64,000 nucleotides of DNA from Salipiger sp. CCB-MM3 (GTDB taxonomy: Bacteria > Pseudomonadota > Alphaproteobacteria > Rhodobacterales > Rhodobacteraceae): the NCBI RefSeq assembly GCF_001687105.1, contig NZ_CP014596.1:923501-987500 (forward strand), read 5' to 3'. How positions within the stretch are numbered: the first letter of the stretch is position 1; each line of letters opens with the position of its first letter. The translations under genes and the position numbers were made by a program. Positions 26,619 to 36,111 of the stretch are shown here, piece by piece. A model generated the notes under the pieces. That model was not told the DNA's origin, ran no database searches, and worked only from the letters and a program-made list of their open reading frames with translations.

Positions 26619-27233
26619 AAGACTTTCGCTGAGGGAGCAGCATGTGGGTCTTGAACCGAGCGCTTGATGGGACGGCGCCGGACCAGCCCCTGAAATCTTG
26701 CGGCAGACTTGAAAGAGCATGGCGGCGCCAACCAAATGGATAGGTGCGTACCTGTTTAGATGGCCCCTTTAAACTAGACAGGCCCATTTCGAGGCAGCGG
26801 CCTGAGGCCTTGTCGGTGAGTGGACCCCTTAGTCCGAATCTGCCAGTTGGCTATCTGGCTATTAGGTCCGATACTAAGGGCTTTGGGTTCGTTTCCCAGG
26901 ATTTCTGATCAGCATCTGCCTCGGCGTGGGCTGCGCCTCATGCCGGGACATTTGTCTTTCTCGATCTGATTGCAGGATTTCCGGATGTACTCTGTAAAAC
27001 AGCAAGTCAAGCAGCGTATCCTTGCCTCGCCCCACCGGATGCGGAACTCTTCGAGCCAGTCGTTTGCCCTGCCAAGAACGCGTCGCGCAATTTCCTTTTC
27101 CTGTAATCCCTCCCTTGCAACTTTAAGGCAGTAAGTGGGCGAAAATTAAAAGCTTTCCGAATCCCAATCGCACTCGATAACCTGACCGCACTTTGTAGAT
27201 GAATCTTTTTCCGGAGAATTGGGTGGCTGTGCG
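26619..27233. other. Gene-free stretch between IS110 and the secretion gene
   Basis: No supported gene on either strand. GC content is lower than in the flanks. It presumably contains the promoter of the type I secretion ABC gene and decayed mobile DNA. Confidence 0.45.
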
Positions 27234-28478
27234 ATGAATAGTCTTTGGACGGTGGTCCTCTCTCTGGCGATGAACCTTCTTGCGCTCGCAGTGCCGCTCG
27301 CTCTGCTTCAGGTCTACGACCGAATTCTCCCAAATCAATCCATAGGCACGGCCGTCGCAGTGTTTTCAGTGGCGGCAATCTGCGTGATTGCGGCGGCATT
27401 TCTGCGCTACGTGCGCTCGGCAATTCTCGGGCGGCTCGGGGCCGAGGCGGAATACCGGCTCTGGATGCGGGTCGTGCGTGGCGCCTTCGCACTGCCATCC
27501 GGAGGCGACCTGACTGCCGCACAGCGGGAGAGCCTCTTCGCGGCACCGCAGAAAGCTCAGGATGCGCTCGTCGGACAGGCCTTGTTGCCCGTCTACGACG
27601 CGCCGTTCGGGGTGCTGTTCCTGGCCCTCGTCTGGTTTCTTGGCGGGCCGATCGTGATGGCGCCTTTGCTGGTCGTGGCTGCCGCGCTTCTGGCGATAGC
27701 GGTGACTACGCGAGGTCATTCCGAAGCCCTGAAAGTCGAGTTCGAGAAAGAAGGCCAGGTGGATGCGCAATTTGCTCAGCTCGCAGGAGATGGCGGCGGC
27801 GCTCTGCGCCGGGGCCGCGAGGCTGCGCGGTTCGAAGAACTCTTCGAGGCGCGCCGGGACATGGCCGAAGCGCAGCGGCGGATCGACCGGGTTGATGGGC
27901 TGCTGACGGACATCACGCAAAGCGCCAGCCTGGTGGTCATGCTATTGCTGCTTGGAATTGGCGCGGGGCTGGTTCTTGGCGGCGACCTCACCTCGGGTGG
28001 GCTGGCGGCCTGCACCCTGCTGGGTTCACGCGGCACGCTGCAGGTTATCGGCTTTGCCGCGGCGCTGGTGCGGCGCAAACGCGCGCAAGTGGCGCTTCGG
28101 CAGCTCTCGGCTCTGCCGGGCGAGGAGGTCGCCGTTTCGCCCGAGGTGGCACAGAGCACGCTGCCGCTGGAACTGGCGCTCGAGGTGGCCGGCAGGGAAA
28201 GCCGCATCGCCGGTGGCGAGGTTGTAGTGATCGATGCCGGCGGCCCGCTCGCGAGCGGGCGGACGCTGAAGCATGTCGCGGACTGCATCTGGGACGGCCG
28301 TCCGCCCGTGACGCTTGTTCTCGATGGTCGGCCCGTGCGGCTGGCGCAGGTTGACGAGCGCGTGCGCTTCCTGACCGCGCAGCCCGAACTGATCGACGGA
28401 ACGCTGATCGACAATATCTCACGCTTCGATCCGGCCCTGATAGACGATGCGATGGCGTTGTCGCGCGACCTTGGTTGA
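27234..28478 (+). pseudogene. Type I secretion ABC transporter, truncated by an IS; degenerate Walker A
   Basis: The first 414 codons of a PrtD/LapB-type ABC exporter. The membrane domain is typical (NLLALAVPLALLQVYDRILP, then VRSAILGRLGAEAEYRLWMR). The ATPase domain begins near residue 315, but the usual GPSGSGKST is replaced by GGPLASGRT, lacking the catalytic Lys; the Q-loop region FLTAQPELIDGTLIDNISRF is kept. The IS at 28476 removes the signature and Walker B motifs and supplies the TGA stop. Such a non-catalytic subunit would normally pair with an active second ABC protein, which is not present here. Confidence 0.8.
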
Positions 28479-28552
28479 GCCAGCCCCTTTGAAGTGGTCC
28501 ACCCACGAAGCCTGAAATCCGATAGGATTTCGGCGAACAGGAGGACTACGGA

Positions 28553-28831
28553 ATGGCTGGAAAGCGTGAGAAGCCGGAAGACATTGTCACCAAGCTGCGT
28601 CAGGTCGAGGTGTTGCATGGCCAGGGCCTGTCGATGGCCGATGCGGTGCGGCAGATCGGGATATCGCAGCATACCTTTTACCGGTGGCGGAAGCAGTATG
28701 GTGGGATGAACCGGGCACAGTTGTCGCGGCTGAAGGAACTCGAGAAGGAGAACCTGAGGCTGCGGCGGGCGGTATCTGACCTGACGCTCGAGAAGCTGAT
28801 CCTGACCGAGGCTGCCCAGGGAAACTTCTAA
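28553..28831 (+). CDS. IS3-family transposase OrfA, copy 3
   Basis: A 92-residue HTH protein identical to the other two OrfA copies; N-terminal part of the frameshifted transposase. Confidence 0.92.
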   Translation: MAGKREKPEDIVTKLRQVEVLHGQGLSMADAVRQIGISQHTFYRWRKQYGGMNRAQLSRLKELEKENLRLRRAVSDLTLEKLILTEAAQGNF

Positions 28832-28854
28832 GCCCTTCGCGCCGCCGCGAATGC

Positions 28855-29679
28855 GTGGAGCATGTGCGCCAGACACTCGGCATCTCCGAACGCCGGGCCT
28901 GCCGGGTGCTCGGCCAACACCGCTCCACGCAGCGCAAGCCACCACAGGGCCGGGAAGACGAGGCGCGGCTGACCGCCGACGTCATCGATCTGGCCCGGGA
29001 GTATGGCCGCTACGGCTACCGCCGGGTCGCCGTGCTGCTGCGGCGTGCCGGCTGGCAGGTGAACCACAAGCGGGTGGCGCGCATTTGGCGGCGCGAAGGG
29101 CTCAAGGTCCCACACAAGCAGAAGAAGCGCGGCAGGCTCTGGCTGAACGATGGCTCTTGCGTGCGGCTGAAGCCCGAGCACCCCAACCACGTCTGGTCCT
29201 ACGACTTCGTGCAGGACCGGACCAGTGACGGCCGGACCTACCGGACGCTCAACATCCTCGATGAATATACGCGGGAGGCGTTAATGATCCGTGTCGACAG
29301 GCGACTGAACTCCACCGATGTCCTGGACGCCCTGACCGATCTCTTCATCCAGCGCGGCCCGCCGCGGTTCATCCGGTCCGACAACGGCCCGGAGTTCATC
29401 GCGCAGAAGGTGCGCGACTGGATCGAGCTGGTGGGGGCGAAGACCGCGTACATCGAGCCGGGGTCACCCTGGGAGAACGGTTATTGCGAGAGCTTCAACA
29501 GCAGGTTCAGGGACGAACTCCTCAATGGCGAGGTCTTCTACTCGTTGAGGGAGGCGCAAATCCTCATCGAACAATGGCGAAAGCACTACAACACCGCTCG
29601 GCCGCATAGCGCTCTTGGATATCGGACACCGGCACCGGAGACCTTCATCCCCATAGATCGAAGGCCGACCATGCATTAG
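28855..29679 (+). CDS. IS3-family transposase OrfB, copy 3
   Basis: A 274-residue DDE transposase, differing from copy 2 at one visible residue (LNDGSC for LDDGSC). The catalytic triad is intact. Confidence 0.9.
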   Translation: MEHVRQTLGISERRACRVLGQHRSTQRKPPQGREDEARLTADVIDLAREYGRYGYRRVAVLLRRAGWQVNHKRVARIWRREGLKVPHKQKKRGRLWLNDGSCVRLKPEHPNHVWSYDFVQDRTSDGRTYRTLNILDEYTREALMIRVDRRLNSTDVLDALTDLFIQRGPPRFIRSDNGPEFIAQKVRDWIELVGAKTAYIEPGSPWENGYCESFNSRFRDELLNGEVFYSLREAQILIEQWRKHYNTARPHSALGYRTPAPETFIPIDRRPTMH

Positions 29680-29884
29680 CATTTAACCCGGACCACTCGA
29701 TGGGGTCAGCTCACATGGGCCATCCTCGGGTTTGACAGGGGAAGGGCTGCGACGGGATCAACACGCCATATGCGCGGATCAAAGCAGCATGAATTTTCGC
29801 AGGGAAAACAGCACCGGTCTGCGCGGCAGAGGCAAATTCTCCGACGCGATATGCAGAGCTATCTAGCGCTTTTCAAAGGAGGAT

Positions 29885-29960
<76 letters not shown>

Positions 29961-30125
29961 AATCGCGGTGCTCTTCGCCTTGTCCGTCAGGCCCTTTCGG
30001 GCGTTTCGGCTTCGGTCCGGAGCGGTGTCCGCCGCGTCGTCTCCGACGCTGTGCGGCGTGATCTATGGGATGCTGCGGGCGGGTTCAAGCGAAAAAATCA
30101 CCGCCCGCAGAAAAAAGTTCGAAGC

Positions 30126-30443
30126 TTACTCTTCGTCCTCTCCGGCGACGTCGGTGATCTCGTCCAGCGAGACATTGTCGTCGTCGTCATCATCGAGAAC
30201 ATCATCGTCATCGAGTTCGACCTCGACGTCATCTTCGAGCAGATCTGTCTCTTCGGACTCCTCGGTCTGCGCGCGACGCGGTGCGCCATCTGCCTGGTCG
30301 GCCGACAGCATGGTGCGCTTGCCGGTGTCGAGTTGCAGCACCTCACCCGTGTAGGGCGAGACGATCGGATCCTTGTTCAGGTCGTAGAAACGCTTCCCGG
30401 TGGTCGGGCAGACGCGCTTCGTGCCCCATTCTTCTTTGGGCAT
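30126..30443 (-). CDS. TIGR02300 (FYDLN acid domain) family protein
   Basis: A 105-residue protein with the family start MPKEEWGTKRVCPTTGKRFY and the naming motif FYDLN, followed by an extremely acidic tail (VEVELDDDDVLDDDDDD) running to GEDEE. The CPTTG and an adjacent Cys-poor stretch suggest half of a zinc-ribbon-like fold. The family is conserved in Alphaproteobacteria without a known role. Confidence 0.9.
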   Translation of the reverse strand: MPKEEWGTKRVCPTTGKRFYDLNKDPIVSPYTGEVLQLDTGKRTMLSADQADGAPRRAQTEESEETDLLEDDVEVELDDDDVLDDDDDDNVSLDEITDVAGEDEE

Positions 30444-30549
30444 GGGTGGTCCCCTTCAGCTGGCTTGTACGGTCGACAATCTGCAGCGTCTGCCATAACA
30501 GAAGAGCAGTGTCAAAACTTTTGGCCCGTGCAGTCCAGAGGCAATAAAA

Positions 30550-31242
30550 ATGGGGCAGTTCACCCTTCCCGGCAATCCGCCGATCGCCGTCACCCTGCGC
30601 CGTTCGGCGCAGGCCCGGCGGCTGTCGCTGCGGCTGTCGCAGCTTGATGGGCGGGTCACGCTGACCCTGCCGCGGCGTCTGCCCGAAGCCGAGGCCATCG
30701 GCTTTCTGCGCGAGAAAGAAGGCTGGCTGCGCGGCCATCTCGAGCAGCGCGGCGCGGATGTCTGGATCGCCGATGGCGCGCGGCTTCCGATCGGCGGAGA
30801 AATGCGGCGCATCGTGCCGGGGGAGGGGCGCAGCCTGCGCCTCGGCGACGGGGTGATCGAGGTGCCCGGCCCGGAAGAGCGCTTTGCCGCGCGGCTCTTG
30901 GGCTGGCTGAAGGCCGAGGCGCGCAACCGGCTGGCCGAGGCGTCGGATCGCCACTCTGCCGCGCTGGGGCTGCCTTACAGCCGGCTGACGCTGCGCGACA
31001 CGCGCTCGCGCTGGGGGTCGTGTACCGCCGACGGCGGGCTGATGTACTCGTGGCGGCTGGTGATGGCGCCGCCCGAAGTGCTCGATTACGTCGCCGCGCA
31101 TGAGGTGGCGCATCTGGCGCAGATGAACCACTCGCCGGCCTTCTGGGCGGTGGTCGAGCAGCTTTACGGCGACTGGCGCCCGGCGCGGCGCTGGCTGCAG
31201 GTCGAGGGCGCCTCGCTGCACCGCTATCGTTTCGGCGATTGA
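30550..31242 (+). CDS. YgjP-type (DUF45) zinc metallopeptidase
   Basis: A 230-residue SprT-like/M48-type protein of the YgjP family. Features: RRSAQARRLSLRL near the N-terminus, the family motif RSRWGSCTADGGLMYSWRLV, then the zinc motif HEVAHLAQMNHSPAFW (HExxH with a downstream His). Relatives are thought to be cytosolic zinc proteases. Transcribed away from the TIGR02300 gene with ~105 bp between starts; this pairing is common in Rhodobacteraceae. Confidence 0.88.
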   Translation: MGQFTLPGNPPIAVTLRRSAQARRLSLRLSQLDGRVTLTLPRRLPEAEAIGFLREKEGWLRGHLEQRGADVWIADGARLPIGGEMRRIVPGEGRSLRLGDGVIEVPGPEERFAARLLGWLKAEARNRLAEASDRHSAALGLPYSRLTLRDTRSRWGSCTADGGLMYSWRLVMAPPEVLDYVAAHEVAHLAQMNHSPAFWAVVEQLYGDWRPARRWLQVEGASLHRYRFGD

Positions 31243-31276
31243 CGCCGCCCGCGCCGCATCGGAGATTGCCCGGATC

Positions 31277-31930
31277 ATGATCCAGCCTCAGCCCCGCCCG
31301 TCCGAAGTCGTCCTGTCCGCGCATGAACGCGTCTATCGCGGCCTGCGCCAGCGCATCATGCTGGGCCAGATCCCGCCCGGCGAGTCGCTCACCCTGCGCG
31401 GCATCGGGCGCGAGTTCGATGTCTCGATGACCCCCGCGCGCGAGGCGATCAACCGGCTGGTGGCCGAGGGCGCGCTGTCGATGTCCTCCTCGGGGCGGGT
31501 GTCGACGCCGGAACTGTCGAACGAGCGGATAGAGGAGCTGGCCGCGCTGCGGGCGCTGATCGAGGTCGAACTGGCCTCGCGCGCGCTGCCGCGGGCGCAT
31601 ATGGCGCTGATCGACCGGCTGCAGGCAATCAACGGCACCATCGCCGAGATGATTCAGGCGCGCGACGCGGTGGGCTACATCCGCACCAATCTCGAGTTCC
31701 ACCGCACACTTTATCTGCGGGCGCAGGCCCCCGCGATGCTGGCGATGACCGAGACCGTCTGGCTGCAACTGGGGCCGACCATGCGCAAGCTTTACGGGCG
31801 TCTGCGCCGCACCGAGGCGCCGCATTACCACCGGCTGATCATCGCTGCGCTGAAGGCGGGCGATGAGCCCGGGCTGCGGCTCGCGGTGCGCTCGGATGTG
31901 ACGCAGGGGCTGCGGATGCTGGCCACCTGA
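31277..31930 (+). CDS. GntR-family regulator (FCD type)
   Basis: A 217-residue regulator. N-terminal winged HTH (AHERVYRGLRQRIMLGQIPP, GREFDVSMTPAREAINRLVA), then an all-helical FCD effector domain (LRALIEVELASRAL, NLEFHRTLYLRA with a metal-site His, HYHRLIIAALKAGD). It lies 34 bp after the YgjP gene and may be read through from it. The target genes are not evident here. Confidence 0.88.
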   Translation: MIQPQPRPSEVVLSAHERVYRGLRQRIMLGQIPPGESLTLRGIGREFDVSMTPAREAINRLVAEGALSMSSSGRVSTPELSNERIEELAALRALIEVELASRALPRAHMALIDRLQAINGTIAEMIQARDAVGYIRTNLEFHRTLYLRAQAPAMLAMTETVWLQLGPTMRKLYGRLRRTEAPHYHRLIIAALKAGDEPGLRLAVRSDVTQGLRMLAT

Positions 31931-32036
31931 GCACACCGGGCCGGGAACGCGCAGGAAACCGGCAGGGAACCCGCAGGGCACCCCCGGCATTGAATGGGCA
32001 AGTCCTAAAGCGCTTTTGCCAGACCGGAGCCCTGCC

Positions 32037-32939
32037 ATGTCCCTCGCTGAATCCCTTTCCATCAAGCCGGACTCGCGCCGCGCCAAGCGGCTCGAGGATG
32101 TGAACCCCGAAGATTTCGCTTGGGCGATCCCGATCATGCGGGCCGGCTATTCGGGCCGGGGGCTGGTCTACCTCGTGGTCGCGGGCGTCTCGCTCTGGTC
32201 GATCCTGCACGGCGGGCAGGCCGAGGGCACCTCCGAGGCGATGCAGAGCCTGCAGGGCGGCTGGGGCACGGCGGTGATCGTGCTTATCGCGCTGGGGATG
32301 CTCGCCTATGCGGTCTGGCGCCTCGTTGACTGTATCTGGGATCTCGAAGCCTATGGCCGCGGCGGCAAGGGGTTGATCGCGCGGGCAGGGATGCTGGTGA
32401 CCGGCGGCGCGCACCTCGGCATTGGTGTTCTGGCGGCGACACTGCTCATCGGTCGCAGCGGCGGCAGCAGCGGCAAGCAAATGCTCGATAGCGTGCTGCA
32501 GAACCCCGCCGGACAGATCGCCGTTGGCATCGCGGGTGTGCTCACCGTTGCGGCGGGCGGCTTTTATCTGATGAAAGCGGTCAAAGAGAAATACCGCAAC
32601 CACCTCAAGGCCAACCATTTTACCACCCATTGGAACGCCGCGCTGAAAGCAGGCCTCGCCGCGCAAGGCGTGGTGATCGGCATCATCGGCATGCTGATCT
32701 GCTACGCAGCGCTGCAGGCCAACGCTTCCGAGGCGGGCGGGCTTGGCTCGGCCTTCGACTGGCTGCAGGGGCAGGTTTATGGCCGCGTGCTGGTGGGTCT
32801 GCTATGCCTTGGCCTGCTGGGCTTCGCGCTCTTTTGCTTCGTGAACGCGGCGTACCGGATCATTCCCAAGGCTGCAGATCCCGGGATCGAGTCCCTTGGC
32901 GCAAGCCTGCGCGCCAAGGCCGAAAATGCGACATCCTAA
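32037..32939 (+). CDS. DUF1206 membrane protein
   Basis: A 300-residue inner-membrane protein made of three DUF1206 repeats, each with two helices: ARAGYSGRGLVYLVVAGVSL-like starts recur at about residues 40, 115 and 205 (MRAGYSGRGLVY, IARAGMLVTGGAHLGIG, ALKAGLAAQGVVIGIIGM). Function unknown. The start is chosen for GGAG eight bases upstream; an ATG 21 bp earlier is possible. No close operon partner. Confidence 0.85.
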   Translation: MSLAESLSIKPDSRRAKRLEDVNPEDFAWAIPIMRAGYSGRGLVYLVVAGVSLWSILHGGQAEGTSEAMQSLQGGWGTAVIVLIALGMLAYAVWRLVDCIWDLEAYGRGGKGLIARAGMLVTGGAHLGIGVLAATLLIGRSGGSSGKQMLDSVLQNPAGQIAVGIAGVLTVAAGGFYLMKAVKEKYRNHLKANHFTTHWNAALKAGLAAQGVVIGIIGMLICYAALQANASEAGGLGSAFDWLQGQVYGRVLVGLLCLGLLGFALFCFVNAAYRIIPKAADPGIESLGASLRAKAENATS

Positions 32940-33745
32940 GGGCAGGGCGCTGGCCGGCGGTGCCTCTGTTGCTAATGCTCTGCATTAGGAATTCGGAAAG
33001 CCTAGGTAAATGAACATGATAGGCGCGCTCGCTTCGAAATGAGGTGAGCGCGTTTTTCCTTAGTGAGGTGCAGAATTTGACGTTTATGACTGCCGCAAAT
33101 TCTTAATAAGGGCATTACTATGGAGGCGTGTCTACGGCGTGGAAAGATAAGGCGATAATGCGTCGCAGATTGATAAAGATGACGCTGCGAAGGCTTCGAT
33201 ATTTCGCTGTCCGGTGAAAGGTAAGCATATTTCAAACAGTTGAGTTTCCTCTATCCCTTGAGACGTGAAGTCCTATTTTCGCCTTGTGGGGTGGAATACA
33301 TGCACCCTCGATCTTTGCGCGCAGAGAAAGCGAGCTTTGCTAGGTCACTGAAACTGCGTCGATACCAGCAAAAGCGCGGTACGGTACTCTTCAGGCCGTC
33401 GAGGCCGGTCCCGAATGGCCTCCGATCGTCATCACGGCAGGATGGGCGCTCCGCCAAGGTCGAAGCGGATCCGCAGCGGGATTTTTTTGACCCGGCGGGG
33501 GACTGCGCGGCCTATTCCGCGGGAAATTCCTTGATATTGTCTTAATTAGAGGTTTCTCTTACGTGGGTAGGCTTCCGTTCAATCCTGCCGCTTCAGGGTA
33601 AATGCTGCCGGCGTCAAAATGTGCCCCAAATTAGGCGCTCCTCTGCGCCAAAAATATCTCTCGCAGTGCGAAGAAAATCGCCCCGCATAAAGGCGAATAA
33701 ATTTTTGATCCCAATCTATTGCAGTGAATTTCTCATCTTCTGGCA
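32940..33745. other. Long intergenic stretch without a supported gene
   Basis: About 800 bp with noticeably lower GC than its surroundings. It contains one intrinsic terminator on the plus strand just after the DUF1206 gene. The short open frames show no family features or RBS. A small RNA or an eroded insertion is possible, but nothing specific is seen. Confidence 0.5.
33024..33057 (+). terminator. Intrinsic terminator downstream of the DUF1206 gene
   Basis: Stem CGCGCTC / GAGCGCG with a 15-nt loop, followed by TTTTT on the plus strand. Confidence 0.7.
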
Positions 33746-33755
33746 TAACATGAAG

Positions 33756-33795
33756 AAAGCCCCGGAATGCGGCATTAACCGCGCTCCGGGGCTTT
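33756..33795. terminator. Intrinsic terminator after accA (bidirectional)
   Basis: An 11-bp inverted repeat AAAGCCCCGGA / TCCGGGGCTTT with an 18-nt loop, 36 bp beyond the accA stop. Read from the minus strand it ends accA transcription. Confidence 0.8.
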
Positions 33796-33830
33796 GGATA
33801 TCAGCGCTCGGCTCGGGCCGGGCGAAAGGC

Positions 33831-34793
33831 TCAGGCGGCGAGGCCCTTGGCGCCCATCGAGAGGAACTTCTCGCGGCGCGCCTTGATCAGCTCGGCCGGT
33901 TTCATCCCGTCCATTTCCTCGAGCATCGCCGCGATGTTCTTGCCCACCGCCTTGATCGCGGTTTCCGCTGCGCGATGCGCGCCGCCCAGCGGCTCGGGGA
34001 TCACCTTGTCGGCCACGCCCAGCTTGAGCAGGTCCTGCGCGGTCAGGCGCAGTGCCTCGGCGGCCTCGCGCATCTTCTCGGCGTCCTTCCACAGGATCGA
34101 GGCACAGCCTTCGGGCGAGATCACGGAATAGACCGAATGCTCCAGCATCGCGACGCGGTTGGCGGTGGCGAAGGCCACGGCCCCGCCGGATCCGCCCTCG
34201 CCGATGATCACCGTCACCAGCGGCACGCCGATCTGCAGGCATTTCTCGGTGGAGCGGGCGATCGCCTCGGACTGGCCGCGCTCTTCCGCGCCCTTGCCGG
34301 GGTAGGCGCCGGGGGTGTCCACCAGCGTAATCACCGGCAGCCCGAACTTATCGGCCATTTCCATCAGGCGGATCGCCTTGCGGTAGCCTTCGGGGCGGGC
34401 CATGCCGAAGTTGCGCTCGATGCGCGACTGGGTGTCATTGCCCTTTTCGTGGCCGATCACCATCACCGGACGATCGTTGAACCGCGCCAGGCCGCCCATC
34501 ACCGCGTGGTCGTCGGCAAAGCCGCGATCCCCGGCCAGCGGGGTGAACTCGGTGAACAGGGCTTCGATGTAATCCTTGCAGTGGGGACGGTCCGGATGCC
34601 GCGCCACCTGACATTTCCGCCAGGGCGTCAGCTTCTTGTACAGATCCTTGAGCAGGTCGTCGGCCTTGCGATCAAGGGCCGCGGCCTCGTCCTCCACATG
34701 CATCTCTTCGTTCTTCCGCGCCATGGCGCGCAGTTCTTCCGCCTTGCCTTCGATCTCGGCGAGGGGTTTTTCAAAGTCGAGATAATGCGTCAT
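33831..34793 (-). CDS. accA: Acetyl-CoA carboxylase carboxyltransferase subunit alpha
   Basis: A 320-residue AccA, the normal length. It transfers carboxyl from carboxybiotin to acetyl-CoA together with AccD, the first step of fatty-acid synthesis. Family stretches: [58 protein letters not shown] and [19 protein letters not shown]. Cytosolic and essential. Single gene with its own terminator; accD is not in the window. Confidence 0.96.
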   Translation of the reverse strand: MTHYLDFEKPLAEIEGKAEELRAMARKNEEMHVEDEAAALDRKADDLLKDLYKKLTPWRKCQVARHPDRPHCKDYIEALFTEFTPLAGDRGFADDHAVMGGLARFNDRPVMVIGHEKGNDTQSRIERNFGMARPEGYRKAIRLMEMADKFGLPVITLVDTPGAYPGKGAEERGQSEAIARSTEKCLQIGVPLVTVIIGEGGSGGAVAFATANRVAMLEHSVYSVISPEGCASILWKDAEKMREAAEALRLTAQDLLKLGVADKVIPEPLGGAHRAAETAIKAVGKNIAAMLEEMDGMKPAELIKARREKFLSMGAKGLAA

Positions 34794-34928
34794 GCTCGGG
34801 CACTCTTGTTGGTCGCGGCCTATATGGCCTCGAAGCGGCCCGGATGCAACAAAGCAAGCTGAACGGGACGGTTCGGCGGGGTTTGCAAAGGTGGTGCGGG
34901 CTCCTATCAGGCTCCTATCAGGCCCCTT

Positions 34929-35537
34929 TCAGGCCAGCAGCACCGGCAGCATCGAGGCGATCAGCAGCGCCGCCATGCTCCAGTTGAAGAGCCGCAGCCG
35001 CGCCGGATTCGTCAGCACCCGCCGCAGCCCGCCGCCCATCACCGTCCAAGTGGTGGTCGAGATCGCGCCCATGGCCACATAGGTGCCCGCGACCAGCAGC
35101 ACGGCGGCAAGATCGCCCGCGGCGGCGTAGAGCGTGATCGCCCCCAACGCCATCGACCACGCCTTGGGGTTCACCCATTGAAAGGCGGCGGCCTGAAGAA
35201 AGCTCAGCGGTCGCGCGCCGTTCGGGCCCGCGGCCTCACCGGCCCCTCCCGGCGCCGAGGCATGGGCGATCTTCCACGCCAGCCAGCCCATATAGAGCAC
35301 CGACAGCACCGTCAGCGCGTCGCGCACCAGCGGATAGGCCTCGAAAAGCCGCATCACGCCCAGCCCGACCAGCAGCACCATCACCGGAAAGCCCAAGGCC
35401 ACGCCCAGCATATGCGGCAGGCTCCGCGCGAGGCCGAAGTTGGCCCCCGAGGTCAGCAGCATAAGGTTGTTCGGCCCCGGCGAGATCACCGTGACGAGGG
35501 CGAAGGTCGCAAGCGCGAGCATGAGGTCCTGTGTCAT
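34929..35537 (-). CDS. LysE-family amino-acid exporter
   Basis: A 202-residue LysE/RhtB-type inner-membrane exporter with about six helices. The start MTQDLMLALATFALVTVISP runs into the family motif SPGPNNLMLLTSGANFGLAR; GNPKAW-like QWVNPKAWSMALGA lies in the middle. It exports amino acids or related metabolites. The divergent Lrp-type gene starts 63 bp away, a typical exporter/regulator pair in which the regulator senses the amino acid. Confidence 0.9.
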   Translation of the reverse strand: MTQDLMLALATFALVTVISPGPNNLMLLTSGANFGLARSLPHMLGVALGFPVMVLLVGLGVMRLFEAYPLVRDALTVLSVLYMGWLAWKIAHASAPGGAGEAAGPNGARPLSFLQAAAFQWVNPKAWSMALGAITLYAAAGDLAAVLLVAGTYVAMGAISTTTWTVMGGGLRRVLTNPARLRLFNWSMAALLIASMLPVLLA

Positions 35538-35600
35538 GACGCAAGAGTTGCGCGGCCTGCGCGGAGAAAGGTTGCAATCTGCAGCGGATTGACTGCTCTA

Positions 35601-36062
35601 ATGAAACTTATGAGCGATTTAGATGAGACTGACCGCAGGATATTGCGCGTATTGAAGTCCGATGGTCGGATCAGCAACCTCGCGCTGGCCGAAACCGTGG
35701 GCCTGTCGCCCTCGGCCTGCCTGCGCCGTGTCGCCATGCTTGAGAAATCCGGCGTGATCCGCGGCTACCGCGCGGTGCTCAGCCCCGAGAAGACCGGCAT
35801 CGGCTTCGTCGCCTATGTCACCGTCGGCCTCAGCCGCCACACCAAAGAGGCGCAGCAGGCGTTCGAGCGCGTCATCACCCGCTCCCCCGGCGTCAAGGAG
35901 TGCCACAATATTACCGGGAACCTCGAATATCTTCTCAGGATCGAGGTGGCCGATCTTGCTGCCTACAAGGAGTTCCACACGGAGGTTCTTGGCATGTTAC
36001 CGCAGGTAAGCGCCATAACCTCTTATGTGGTCATGGGTTCGCCCAAGGACGAAAGAGCCTGA
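35601..36062 (+). CDS. Lrp/AsnC-family regulator
   Basis: A 153-residue regulator. HTH domain LDETDRRILRVLKSDGRISN, then VGLSPSACLRRVAMLEKSGV; C-terminal RAM (amino-acid sensing) domain with SPGVKECHNITGNLEYLLRI. ATG at 35610 (MSDLDETDRR) is an equally plausible start. Divergent to the LysE exporter, which it probably controls. Confidence 0.9.
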   Translation: MKLMSDLDETDRRILRVLKSDGRISNLALAETVGLSPSACLRRVAMLEKSGVIRGYRAVLSPEKTGIGFVAYVTVGLSRHTKEAQQAFERVITRSPGVKECHNITGNLEYLLRIEVADLAAYKEFHTEVLGMLPQVSAITSYVVMGSPKDERA

Positions 36063-36111
36063 GCGGGTCCGATTCGGGCAGGTGGCGATCTCTGCGGGGG
36101 TGGCGGCGAAG

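Larger units (their letters stand above)
28476..29713 (+). mobile_element. IS3-family (IS407-like) insertion sequence, copy 3
   Basis: A 1238-bp copy in the opposite orientation to copies 1 and 2. Ends are intact (TGAGCCAGCCCC on the left, GGGGTCAGCTCA on the right), but flanks TTGGT and CATGG share no direct repeat. It truncates a secretion gene on the left and lies 171 bp from the 3' end of the tRNA-Ala gene on the right. Confidence 0.92.

Noticed and set aside
26981..27127. Short plus-strand frame before the secretion gene (MYSVKQQVKQRILASPHRMR)
   Set aside because: No RBS, no conserved domain, and it ends within 50 codons.
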